DNA of 56,441 nucleotides from Halieaceae bacterium UBA5085 (GTDB lineage Bacteria; Pseudomonadota; Gammaproteobacteria; Pseudomonadales; Halieaceae): positions 58,941 through 115,381 of the forward strand of contig DIAF01000034.1 of NCBI GenBank assembly GCA_002414665.1. Direction: 5' to 3'. The translations under genes were made by a program, and so were the position numbers. Each line of letters begins with the position of its first letter. Positions within the stretch are counted from its first letter, which is position 1. Under the pieces are notes generated by a model that was given only the letters and a program-made list of their open reading frames with translations, made no database searches and was not told the origin of the DNA. Of the stretch, positions 41,099 to 47,984 are shown one piece after another.

Positions 41099-41122
41099 GC
41101 CGATGCGCGTGATAGCATCGGC
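41099..41122 (+). repeat. 8-bp stem hairpin directly before the MFS gene
   Basis: GCCGATGC (41099-41106) pairs with GCATCGGC (41115-41122) around an 8-base loop, ending 5 bases before the MFS start codon. No T-run. It lies where the ribosome site should be, so it could limit translation of the exporter; alternatively it ends the SDR message. Confidence 0.45.
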
Positions 41123-41127
41123 GACCC

Positions 41128-42345
41128 ATGAGTTCACGACACCTAACCGCTGATTCCCCCTGGCTGTTGGTCCTGCTGGCGACACTGGTTGCGCTGGGCC
41201 CGCTCAGCGTGGACATGTACCTGCCCGCCATGCCCGCCATGCGGCTTGCACTGGACACCGACGTGGGCAGCATACAGCTGACACTCAGTGCCTACCTGGC
41301 CGGCTTCGCCGTGTTTCACCTGTTCTGCGGGCCACTGGCAGACCGTTACGGGCGCAAGCCGGTCATCACCGCAGGTACCTTGCTGTTCATCGCCGCCTGC
41401 GTCGGCTGCAGTCTGGCCACCACGATCGACGAGCTACTCGCCTACCGCTTTCTGCAGGGCATCGGTGCCTGCGTCGGGCCGACGCTGGCACGCACTATCA
41501 CCCGCGACCTGTTCGGGCCACGCCGGGCCGCGCGCGCCCTGTCTTTGATCGCCATGCTGATGGCGCTGGCACCTGCTGTGGCGCCCAGCCTGGGCAGCCT
41601 GCTGACCCTGTTTTTCCCCTGGCGCAGTATCTTCGTGTTCCTCGGGCTGTACGGCGCGCTGGTCCTGATTGTGCTCAACCGCTACCTGGGAGAATCGCTG
41701 CCTGTGCGGCAGAGCCTTCACCCCGGCACCATCCTGCGCAACTACGCCGTGCTGGTGCGCAGCGGGCGCTTCATGGCGGTCGTGGTCAGCAGCTCGGTGG
41801 TCTACGCCGGCATGATGGTCTATCTCGCGTCATCCGGCTTTGTTTACATTGAAATGCTGCAGCTGCCGGTGAAGTACTTCGGCCCCATTTTCCTCACCAC
41901 CGTGGCGGGCTATATCGCCGGCAGCGCGGTGAGCGCGCGTCTCGCCACGCGCCTGGACTCCACCCGCGTATTGCTCATCGGCACGGTGGTAGTTGCCGTC
42001 GCCAGTCTGGGCATGGCGATCGCGGGAACCGTGTTCGACACCAGTGTCGCGGCGCTGGCGGTACCGATGATGCTGTATACCGCGGGTATGGGGCTTACGC
42101 TGCCGCATGCCATGGGCCTAGCACTTCAGCCCTATCCCCACATGGCCGGCACCGCTTCCGCACTGCTCGGCTTTATCCAGATGGCGGTATCGGCGCTGGC
42201 GGGAGGCCTGATCGGCCTGTTCCTGCACGACTCACCACAACCCATGCTGGCGGGGATTCTGCTGCTCGGCCTGGCAGGGCTTGCGCTCGCACTGCTGGCC
42301 AGCAAGCTGCACAGCCACACCACAGAGGACGTGCCGGCGCACTGA
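41128..42345 (+). CDS. Bcr/CflA family multidrug efflux MFS transporter
   Basis: 405 residues, twelve predicted membrane helices. Drug:H+ antiporters of the Bcr/CflA family export chloramphenicol, bicyclomycin, sulfonamides or metabolites such as cysteine. Signatures: LVALGPLSVDMYLPAMPAM in helix 1 (the family hallmark), SIQLTLSAYLAGFAVFHLFCGPLADRYGRKPVI with motif A (GxLADRxGRK), LLAYRFLQGIGACVGPTLAR with motif C-like glycine pattern, and FFPWRSIFVFLGLYG. The start ATG is 41128 with no clear ribosome site. The next gene, cysteine-synthase-like, lies 84 bases downstream with its own promoter. Confidence 0.93.
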   Translation: MSSRHLTADSPWLLVLLATLVALGPLSVDMYLPAMPAMRLALDTDVGSIQLTLSAYLAGFAVFHLFCGPLADRYGRKPVITAGTLLFIAACVGCSLATTIDELLAYRFLQGIGACVGPTLARTITRDLFGPRRAARALSLIAMLMALAPAVAPSLGSLLTLFFPWRSIFVFLGLYGALVLIVLNRYLGESLPVRQSLHPGTILRNYAVLVRSGRFMAVVVSSSVVYAGMMVYLASSGFVYIEMLQLPVKYFGPIFLTTVAGYIAGSAVSARLATRLDSTRVLLIGTVVVAVASLGMAIAGTVFDTSVAALAVPMMLYTAGMGLTLPHAMGLALQPYPHMAGTASALLGFIQMAVSALAGGLIGLFLHDSPQPMLAGILLLGLAGLALALLASKLHSHTTEDVPAH

Positions 42346-42370
42346 ACCCGCTCGGTGACCGGCAGGGAAA

Positions 42371-42399
42371 CTGACTAGTCGCACGGGCTGTGGCATACT
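42371..42399 (+). promoter_or_regulatory. sigma-70 type promoter for the cysteine-synthase-like gene
   Basis: CTGACT (42371-42376) and CATACT (42394-42399) are spaced by 17 bases, each with four of six consensus matches. Expected start near 42406, and GGAG at about 42417 precedes the GTG start codon. Confidence 0.45.
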
Positions 42400-42429
42400 G
42401 CCGCTTCGTTTTTACCGGAGAATCGCGCC

Positions 42430-43437
42430 GTGGCCCGCGCCGCAGACGTTACCCAGCTCATCGGCAACACGCCGCTGCTGTACCTGCGCCAGGTGTCTGA
42501 GCGCACGGGCTGCCGTATTTTCGGCAAGGCCGAATTCATGAATCCCGGCGGCTCCGTGAAGGATCGCACTGCGCTCGGCATTATCCGCGCCGCGGAGGCC
42601 AGCGGTGAGCTGCGCCCGGGTGGCAGAATCGTTGAAGGTACCGCGGGCAACACGGGCATAGGGCTGACACTGCTGGCCAATGCCCTGGGCTACACCAGCA
42701 CCGTCGTCATGCCGATCAGCCAGAGCCGCGAGAAGATCGACACCCTGGAGCTGCTCGGCGCCGACCTGCACCTGGTGCCGGCCACGTCTTACAGCGAGCC
42801 GGGCCACTATGTGCACACCGCGCGGAGGCTGGCGGAGAAATTTGCCGCCAGCGAGGCTGCGGGAGCCATCTGGGCGAGGCAGTTTGACAACCTCGCCAAC
42901 ATGAATATCCACCGCGAAACCACTGGCGAGGAGATCTGGCGGCAGACCGAGGGCGAGATCGACGGTTTCATCTGTGCCGTTGGTACCGGGGGCACCCTGG
43001 CGGGTGTGTCGCAGGCGCTCAAGGCGCACAGGGAGAGCATCACCATAGGCCTGGCCGACCCCCAGGGCGCCTCTTTGAGCCACTATTTCAACTGCGGCGA
43101 ACTCGCGCCAAGTGCGGGCAGTTCGATCATGGAAGGGATCGGCATCAACCATGTTACAGGCAATGTGGCGCAGGCCAGAGTGGACACCGCGTTTACCGTG
43201 ACGGATGCAGAAGCTCTGCCGCTGCTGTTCGATCTGCTGCAGCATGAGGGCCTTTGCCTGGGCGGCTCTGCCGGGGTCAACATCGCCGGCGCCGTGAAGC
43301 TTGCGGAACACCTGGGGCCCGGGCACACCATCGTCACGATCCTCTGCGACTACGGCAATCGCTACCAGAGCAAGCTGTTCAACCCGGCTTTCCTGCACAA
43401 CAAGGGCCTGCCGGTACCACCCTGGCTGGACATCTGA
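42430..43437 (+). CDS. cysteine synthase-like PLP enzyme (CysK/CBS family)
   Basis: 335 residues starting with GTG 42430, with GGAG 9 bases upstream. Family: O-acetylserine sulfhydrylase/cystathionine beta-synthase, fold type II. Visible: TQLIGNTPLLYLRQVSE, the PLP lysine Lys44 in FMNPGGSVKDRTAL, EGTAGNTGIGLTLLANALGY (phosphate loop, TAGNTG where CysK has TSGNTG), VMPISQSREKIDTLELLGA, FICAVGTGGTLAGVSQAL, GIGINHVTGNV and CLGGSAGVNIAGAV. The sulfhydrylase reaction would form cysteine from O-acetylserine and sulfide. The Ala in TAGNTG and the SREK loop are typical of a subgroup annotated as cysteine synthase A; a degradative role is not excluded. Confidence 0.92.
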   Translation: MARAADVTQLIGNTPLLYLRQVSERTGCRIFGKAEFMNPGGSVKDRTALGIIRAAEASGELRPGGRIVEGTAGNTGIGLTLLANALGYTSTVVMPISQSREKIDTLELLGADLHLVPATSYSEPGHYVHTARRLAEKFAASEAAGAIWARQFDNLANMNIHRETTGEEIWRQTEGEIDGFICAVGTGGTLAGVSQALKAHRESITIGLADPQGASLSHYFNCGELAPSAGSSIMEGIGINHVTGNVAQARVDTAFTVTDAEALPLLFDLLQHEGLCLGGSAGVNIAGAVKLAEHLGPGHTIVTILCDYGNRYQSKLFNPAFLHNKGLPVPPWLDI

Positions 43438-43468
43438 CTTCCCCCCATTTGCAACTCGGAGACACCCC

Positions 43469-44089
43469 ATGAAACTGGGCATCATCAGCGGCAGTCATCG
43501 CCCCGACTCACAGAGCGCCAAGGTTGGCCGCTTTATCAGGCACACCCTGCTGGAGCGCAAGCTCTGCGACGACGTCTGGTTTCTCGACCTCGGCAAAGAT
43601 CCCCTGCCCCTGTGGGAAGAGGGCGTGTGGGATGCAGACGACGCGCGGTGGCAGGCGATTCTCGATCCGCTGCGCACAGCGTTGCACGGCTGCGACGGCT
43701 TCATCCTGATTGCACCGGAGTGGCACGGCATGGCGCCCGCCGCCCTGAAGAACTTCCTGCTGCTGTGGACCGCGGGTGGCGAGCTCGCGCACAAACCCGG
43801 GTTGATTGTTACCGTATCAGGTTCCATCGGGGGCTCCTATCCGGTGGCGGAGTTGCGCATGAGCGGGTACAAGAACAACCGCCTGTGCTTCATCCCCGAG
43901 CACCTGATCGTGCGCAATGTAAACGGTGTTTTCAACGAGGATGAGAGCGACAACGACCAGGACCCGCATACCTATCACCGCGATCGCCTGATCTACTGCC
44001 TGGAACTGCTCAGGGAATATGCCCTGGCATTGCGTCAGGTGCGCGCCAGCGGCAAAGGCGCTCTGGACGTTTATCCCAGCGGCATGTGA
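43469..44089 (+). CDS. NADPH-dependent FMN reductase family protein
   Basis: 206 residues from ATG 43469, with CGGAG 9 bases upstream. The flavodoxin-like fold starts with KLGIISGSHRPDSQSAKVGRFI (FMN-phosphate loop), then VWFLDLGKDPLPLWEEGVW, GCDGFILIAPEWHGMAPAALKNFLLLW (FMN ring contact, in which PEWHG replaces the more usual PEYNG) and LIVTVSGSIGGSYPVAELRM. Members reduce quinones, azo dyes, chromate or flavins with NAD(P)H. It is 31 bases after the cysteine-synthase-like gene on the same strand. The 3' end faces the diguanylate cyclase gene with 13 bases between. Confidence 0.9.
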   Translation: MKLGIISGSHRPDSQSAKVGRFIRHTLLERKLCDDVWFLDLGKDPLPLWEEGVWDADDARWQAILDPLRTALHGCDGFILIAPEWHGMAPAALKNFLLLWTAGGELAHKPGLIVTVSGSIGGSYPVAELRMSGYKNNRLCFIPEHLIVRNVNGVFNEDESDNDQDPHTYHRDRLIYCLELLREYALALRQVRASGKGALDVYPSGM

Positions 44090-44102
44090 TCGAAACGGCT
44101 AT

Positions 44103-45296
44103 TCAGCTCGCTGGGGCTGAGACTTCCACGCGGTCACGGCCGGCGTCCTTGGCCCGGTAGAGTGCTTCGTCGGCGCGGCTCAGCAGCAGATCAATGGTGT
44201 CGCCCGGCCGAGCCTCGGTGATACCGGCACTGAAGGTCACCTTCACCGGCTGTTTATCGGCGTGCAGGGCGGTGCCCGTTACCGCCAGTCGCGCGCGATC
44301 AAGCAGCACCCGTGCCTCCTGCGGCGATGTATCCGGAAGCAGGAGCACAAACTCCTCGCCGCCGTAGCGCGCCAGCACATCGGTTTCACGCAGCTGCCGC
44401 TGCCAGACCTCGGCGACGTGCCGCAGGGCCCGGTCACCGAAACTGTGGCCGTGGTTGTCATTCAGCCGCTTGAAATGGTCCAGGTCGATCATTGCCAGGC
44501 ACAGTGAGTGCCCCTGGCGCAGGGCCCGGGCCAGATCGCGCTCGGCCACCGTGCGAAACGCGCGGCGATTGAGCAGGTTGGTGAGATCATCGCGGGTTGC
44601 GAGGTGCTCGGCCCTCAGCTGGTGCTTGCGCCCCACGGCCAGAATGCGCTGCATGGTCATCAGCGTCACGCCGACGAAACCCATCACCAGTGCCGGGATA
44701 CCGAAATTATAGGGCAGCAGGTAACTGTAGGAATTCACGGGCAACACATAGGGCTCACCCTGCAACCAGTCGGAATAACCGTGAAAGCCCCGCAACAGCA
44801 CCACGCCGCTGTAGATCAGCAAGCTGACGCCCACCAGCAGCTGCGCAGGACGCGTGGCGGGATCCTCACGACTCTTGAACAGCAGCCAGATCGCCTGCAC
44901 GGGCAGCAAACCCGCGATCGTGGAGTACACACCCATGAGGAAATCCGAGTTGCCGCTCTCCACCCAGTAATGGATGTTGAATGCGACCATGACCCCGACG
45001 CTGGCGGGCACTGTCCACCAGGGCAGGGGACGCCCCATGAAGTGAAAAATGCCGATCAGAAACAGGGCTTCACCGGTCAGCTGACCCGCATTGCCCAGCA
45101 CATTCAGCACTGGGCTGCCGGTGGCGATAAAACCAAAGAACAGGACGATACCGGCAATCAGCGTCCAGCTGCCAGCCATCCAGAACACCGGGCCAGCGTA
45201 GGGTCGTGATACATACCAGAGCGCGGTGGAGGAAATGGCAACCGCCAATAGCAGGCAAACGCCCAGCAGCATCGGCGAGTAGTAAATGGCCTCCAC
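44103..45296 (-). CDS. membrane-bound diguanylate cyclase (GGDEF domain)
   Basis: 397 residues. Residues about 1-215 form seven likely membrane helices, a sensor region with no known extracellular domain. The GGDEF domain spans about residues 235-397: TRDDLTNLLNRRAFRTVAERDL, LCLAMIDLDHFKRLNDNHGHSFGDRALRHVA, the active site GGEEF at 312-316 and the inhibitory I-site RETD at 303-306, five residues before it. All catalytic and feedback residues are present, so it should make cyclic di-GMP and be product-inhibited. The start is 25 bases after dsbA on the same strand, so they may share a transcript. Signal sensed is unknown. Confidence 0.94.
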   Translation of the reverse strand: MEAIYYSPMLLGVCLLLAVAISSTALWYVSRPYAGPVFWMAGSWTLIAGIVLFFGFIATGSPVLNVLGNAGQLTGEALFLIGIFHFMGRPLPWWTVPASVGVMVAFNIHYWVESGNSDFLMGVYSTIAGLLPVQAIWLLFKSREDPATRPAQLLVGVSLLIYSGVVLLRGFHGYSDWLQGEPYVLPVNSYSYLLPYNFGIPALVMGFVGVTLMTMQRILAVGRKHQLRAEHLATRDDLTNLLNRRAFRTVAERDLARALRQGHSLCLAMIDLDHFKRLNDNHGHSFGDRALRHVAEVWQRQLRETDVLARYGGEEFVLLLPDTSPQEARVLLDRARLAVTGTALHADKQPVKVTFSAGITEARPGDTIDLLLSRADEALYRAKDAGRDRVEVSAPAS

Positions 45297-45321
45297 GGCG
45301 CGCCCTGTCAGCCCTCCGCCA

Positions 45322-45978
45322 TCAGGACGCGGCGGCGGTCTGGGCGGCGGCGCGTTCTTTTTCGATGAGGAAATCCGCCAGCTTCAGCATGTTTGCCTGG
45401 CTGCCAGCCTTGCGGATGCTGATGCGGTACTTGCCGTTCACCATCATTTCCGGCGTGCCGGTAATTTTTGCAGCGCGGGCACGGCTGTTGGCCTGGCGCA
45501 CCTGGCTGCTGACCCCAAAGGACGAAAACGCCTTGTCGAAGTCTTCACCGCTAACGCCGTTGGCCGTGAACAGCTGGCGAATTTCCGCCTCCGAACCCAG
45601 CCGCCTGCCATCCACATTCATGGCCTGAAACATCACTGTGTGCAGGGAATCGAGCACTCCCAGCACATCGGCGGTGTAGAACATGGCGGCATGCAATTCC
45701 ATGGGCTTGTTCCACACGGCGGGGGAGCCCTTGAAGTCGACATCATCAGCCAGGGTTTCCTTCCAGCGGCTGATCAGGGGATCGAACGTGTAGCAGTGCC
45801 CACAACCGTACCAGAAGAATTCCACCACTTCGATTTTGTCCGGATCGGCTGTGCGCAGGGCCGGCACGATCAGGTCGTAGTGGGTGCCCTCCTCCCAGGC
45901 AGGGGCATCGGTGTCCTGGGCCACGGACACGAGGGGAGCCAGCACCATCAGGGCAAGGGCGAGCAAACGCTTGAACAT
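45322..45978 (-). CDS. dsbA: thiol:disulfide interchange protein DsbA
   Basis: 218 residues from ATG 45978, which has GGAGA five bases upstream; an earlier in-frame ATG at 45990 lies before this ribosome site and is rejected. The signal peptide is cleaved after about residue 20 (VSVA-QD). DsbA introduces disulfide bonds into periplasmic proteins. The active site is Cys59-Gly-His-Cys62 in EFFWYGCGHCYTFDPLISRW, the cis-Pro loop is KITGTPEMMVNGKYRI, and the helical insertion lies between. Redox regeneration would need DsbB, not in this window. Downstream of the cytochrome c4 gene, separated by an intrinsic terminator. Confidence 0.95.
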   Translation of the reverse strand: MFKRLLALALMVLAPLVSVAQDTDAPAWEEGTHYDLIVPALRTADPDKIEVVEFFWYGCGHCYTFDPLISRWKETLADDVDFKGSPAVWNKPMELHAAMFYTADVLGVLDSLHTVMFQAMNVDGRRLGSEAEIRQLFTANGVSGEDFDKAFSSFGVSSQVRQANSRARAAKITGTPEMMVNGKYRISIRKAGSQANMLKLADFLIEKERAAAQTAAAS

Positions 45979-46042
45979 GAGAATCTCCATTGTCAGATTA
46001 CCGTTATCAGACCACGGTTCCGGCGTACCGTTCTACCCCGGA

Positions 46043-46069
46043 TAAAAAAGGTGGCTCAATGGCCACCTT
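46043..46069 (-). terminator. intrinsic terminator downstream of cytochrome c4
   Basis: On the minus strand AAGGTGGC (46069-46062) pairs with GCCACCTT (46055-46048) around a 6-base loop and is followed by a T-run reaching 46044 (six T including the stem end). It ends the cytochrome c5-c4 transcript before dsbA. Confidence 0.75.
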
Positions 46070-46090
46070 CCCAGATAGTGCTGGAGCAGC

Positions 46091-46726
46091 TTATTTCAAG
46101 CCGGCGGCGTAGCTGGCAACGGCTTCGATTTCCATGTCGCTAAGGCCAAACGCGTTGGCGCGCATGATCTTGGCGTCACCGTCGTTGGTGCGACCGGTCG
46201 GGTCTTCATAGCCCTTGCGGTAGGCACGCAATTGCGCCGCAATGTACTCGGGGTGCTGGCCGTGCAGGGCGGGGTAGCCCGCCAGCGTGTTGCCCCTGCC
46301 GTTGGGTGAGTGACACCCGCTGCAGGCTGCAACCTTGCGCTCCGCAACGCCGGCGCGGTAGACCTTCTCGCCAAGCGCTACGAGCTCCGGATCAGCCTGG
46401 CTGCCGGTGACCTGCTTGCTGGCATAAAAAGCCGCGATATCCGCCAGCTGCTGGTCGGTCATGTTATCGACCTGGCCGGCCATGGTGGGGATAGGGCGTG
46501 CGCCATCACGGATATCCATGAGCTGCTTGAGCAGATAGCGCTGCCCCTGGCCTGCCAGCTTGGGAAAGTTGGGCGCCGGGCTGTTGCCGTCGGCACCGTG
46601 GCAGGCACTACAGACCAGGGTGAGTGACTCACCGGCTGCGGGATCGCCTTGCAGGAACGGCGTAGCCGCACCTGCGGTGTGTGCAAAACCCACCAGGGCT
46701 GCGCAAAGAACAAGGGCTTTCTTCAT
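46091..46726 (-). CDS. cytochrome c4 (di-heme, periplasmic)
   Basis: 211 residues with a signal peptide (MKKALVLCAALVGFAHTAGA). Two CxxCH heme sites: Cys39-Ser-Ala-Cys-His43 and Cys135-Ser-Gly-Cys-His139, each followed by a class I cytochrome c fold with Met ligands in RPIPTMAGQ and AKIMRANAFG. The duplicated domains of about 90 residues each are typical of cytochrome c4, which passes electrons from the bc1 complex to terminal oxidases. It lies 35 bases after the cytochrome c5-like gene, with which it must be transcribed, and ends at a terminator. It is a natural electron donor for the cytochrome oxidase at 54-56 kb. Confidence 0.95.
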   Translation of the reverse strand: MKKALVLCAALVGFAHTAGAATPFLQGDPAAGESLTLVCSACHGADGNSPAPNFPKLAGQGQRYLLKQLMDIRDGARPIPTMAGQVDNMTDQQLADIAAFYASKQVTGSQADPELVALGEKVYRAGVAERKVAACSGCHSPNGRGNTLAGYPALHGQHPEYIAAQLRAYRKGYEDPTGRTNDGDAKIMRANAFGLSDMEIEAVASYAAGLK

Positions 46727-46761
46727 GACACTTCCAGACTGGAACCTAGAGTTACGACGCC

Positions 46762-47055
46762 TTACTGCGCCGGCGTGGACATGTACGTGATCAGGGCTGC
46801 ATAGTCCTCATCGGTGCAATCAAAGCACATGCCTTTGGGCGGCATGGCATTGAGGCCGCTCTTGACCGACGCGACCAGCGCGTCCATGCCCTTCTCCAGT
46901 TTCGGAGCCCAGGCTGCGGCATCACCGGTTTTGGGGGCCCCTGCAACGCCTGCGTTGTGGCATACAGCACAACTCTTGTTGTACTTGTCCATGGGCGGCT
47001 CCGCCATCGCACCGGCGGCAAACACCATGGCGCCAACTGCCAACAATTTTTTCAT
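46762..47055 (-). CDS. cytochrome c5 family protein
   Basis: 97 residues from ATG 47055 with a signal peptide (MKKLLAVGAMVFAAGAMA). Heme site Cys29-Ala-Val-Cys-His33 in NKSCAVCHNAG and the axial Met region GLNAMPPKGMCFDCTDEDYAALITYM, including the extra CxxC (CFDC) that is usual in cytochrome c5 as a disulfide. A single-heme periplasmic electron carrier. First gene of a short operon with cytochrome c4. Its promoter, with TATAAT on the minus strand, lies in the 116-base divergent gap to yihA. Confidence 0.93.
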   Translation of the reverse strand: MKKLLAVGAMVFAAGAMAEPPMDKYNKSCAVCHNAGVAGAPKTGDAAAWAPKLEKGMDALVASVKSGLNAMPPKGMCFDCTDEDYAALITYMSTPAQ

Positions 47056-47128
47056 GCTACACCTCTGCTGCTTGTTGCGGGGTAATACGGGACGCGGACT
47101 TTTCCCTCGGTCCCGGGAAAGCTGTGGC

Positions 47129-47134
47129 ATTATA
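47129..47134 (-). promoter_or_regulatory. -10 element for the cytochrome c operon
   Basis: A perfect TATAAT on the minus strand (47134-47129). The region 17 bases upstream (47157-47152) is TTTTTT, a partial -35. The expected start is near 47122, leaving a 5' leader of about 66 bases before the cytochrome c5 ATG. The overlapping TATATA on the plus strand could serve yihA. Confidence 0.45.
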
Positions 47135-47171
47135 TACGAGATACCCCCTGCAAAAAAGGCAAGCGCATCTC

Positions 47172-47828
47172 ATGCAAGCACCCGCTCCGGAACGGCCCGA
47201 CTACCGCAGTGCCAGTTTCCAGACCAGCGCCAGCCGGCTCTCACAATGCCCCGGGGACACCGGCTGGGAGGTGGCCTTCGCCGGCCGGTCAAATGCGGGA
47301 AAATCCTCTGCAATCAATAGCTTGACGGAGAACCCAAAGCTCGCGCGCACCTCCCGCACACCGGGCCGGACGCAATTGATCAACTTCTTCAGCCTCAGTG
47401 AAACCCAGCGACTGGTCGACCTTCCGGGCTACGGATTTGCGAAAGTGCCCCTCGCGGTGAAGCAGGAGTGGACTAAACAACTGGAAAATTACCTGCAAAA
47501 ACGCCAGAGCCTGCGCGGTCTGATTCTGCTGATGGATATTCGCCATCCGCTTCAGCCCTTTGACCAGCAGATGCTCACCTGGGCCGTGACCGCCGGCATG
47601 CCGGTACACATTCTTCTGACCAAGGCTGACAAGCTGAAGAACGGCCCGGCACGGGCCACGCTGCTGCAGGTACAGCGGCAGCTGCAGGCGCACGGTGAAA
47701 CGGTCAGCGTGCAGCTGTTTTCCGCCCTCAAGCACAGCGGTCACAAGGAGCTGATAGCGGTGCTGAACGCCTGGCTGACGGACATCAGCGTCTACGAGGA
47801 AGACACCACCGGGGAAACGGACGCATAA
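47172..47828 (+). CDS. yihA: ribosome biogenesis GTP-binding protein YihA/EngB (YsxC)
   Basis: 218 residues from ATG 47172; the frame opens 16 codons earlier, without similarity. EngB is an essential GTPase for large ribosomal subunit assembly. Motifs: G1 AFAGRSNAGKSSAINSLT, G2 region LARTSRTPGRTQLINFF, G3 DLPGYGFAKVP, G4 LLTKADKLKNG and G5 VQLFSALKHSG. The gene is convergent with polA across the small-RNA locus, the same arrangement as in enterics and Pseudomonas. The T-run of the minus-strand terminator overlaps its TAA stop codon. Confidence 0.96.
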   Translation: MQAPAPERPDYRSASFQTSASRLSQCPGDTGWEVAFAGRSNAGKSSAINSLTENPKLARTSRTPGRTQLINFFSLSETQRLVDLPGYGFAKVPLAVKQEWTKQLENYLQKRQSLRGLILLMDIRHPLQPFDQQMLTWAVTAGMPVHILLTKADKLKNGPARATLLQVQRQLQAHGETVSVQLFSALKHSGHKELIAVLNAWLTDISVYEEDTTGETDA

Positions 47829-47864
47829 AAAACCCGGCTACCCGTAGGGGGACAGGCAGCCGGG
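47827..47864 (-). terminator. intrinsic terminator of the small RNA (and polA)
   Basis: CCCGGCT (47864-47858) pairs with AGCCGGG (47839-47833), with an 18-base loop that can pair internally (CCC with GGG), followed by six T (47832-47827). Acts leftward only; the plus strand has no T-run after the stem. Confidence 0.85.
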
Positions 47865-47946
47865 ACAGCTTGGGTCTCTGGGGAAGAGACTTGTTCCGCG
47901 AGCGGCTCATGGGGAGGAGCCGGCGGAACAGTAGCAGCATGCTACG
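47827..47946 (-). ncRNA. probable small regulatory RNA between polA and yihA (Spot 42/ErsA position)
   Basis: About 120 bases, starting near 47946 and ending in the terminator T-run at 47827. Structures on the minus strand: hairpin 1 at 47945-47931 (GTAGCA/TGCTAC, 3-base loop); hairpin 2 at 47930-47892, where TGTTCCGC pairs with GCGGAACA and, inside it, CGGCTC with GAGCCG, around the loop CTCCCCAT; hairpin 3 at 47890-47874 (GTCTCT/AGAGAC, loop TCCCC); then the terminator. The loops are C-rich and complementary to Shine-Dalgarno sites, a common seed type. A sigma-E-like promoter lies directly upstream. The same gene order and orientation holds Spot 42 in enterics and ErsA in Pseudomonas. No open reading frame of note. 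The sequence is not obviously identical to either RNA. Confidence 0.72.
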
Positions 47947-47951
47947 GTTCC

Positions 47952-47979
47952 TATGACTGGGCAGATTCGGGAAAGTTCC
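47952..47979 (-). promoter_or_regulatory. sigma-E (RpoE/AlgU)-like promoter of the small RNA
   Basis: GGAACTT at 47979-47973 and GTCATA at 47957-47952 are separated by exactly 15 bases, the spacing and hexamers expected for envelope-stress sigma factors (GGAACTT, about 15-16 bases, GTCtAA or GTCaAA). It begins 6 bases after the polA stop codon. Confidence 0.6.
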
Positions 47980-47984
47980 GCGCC

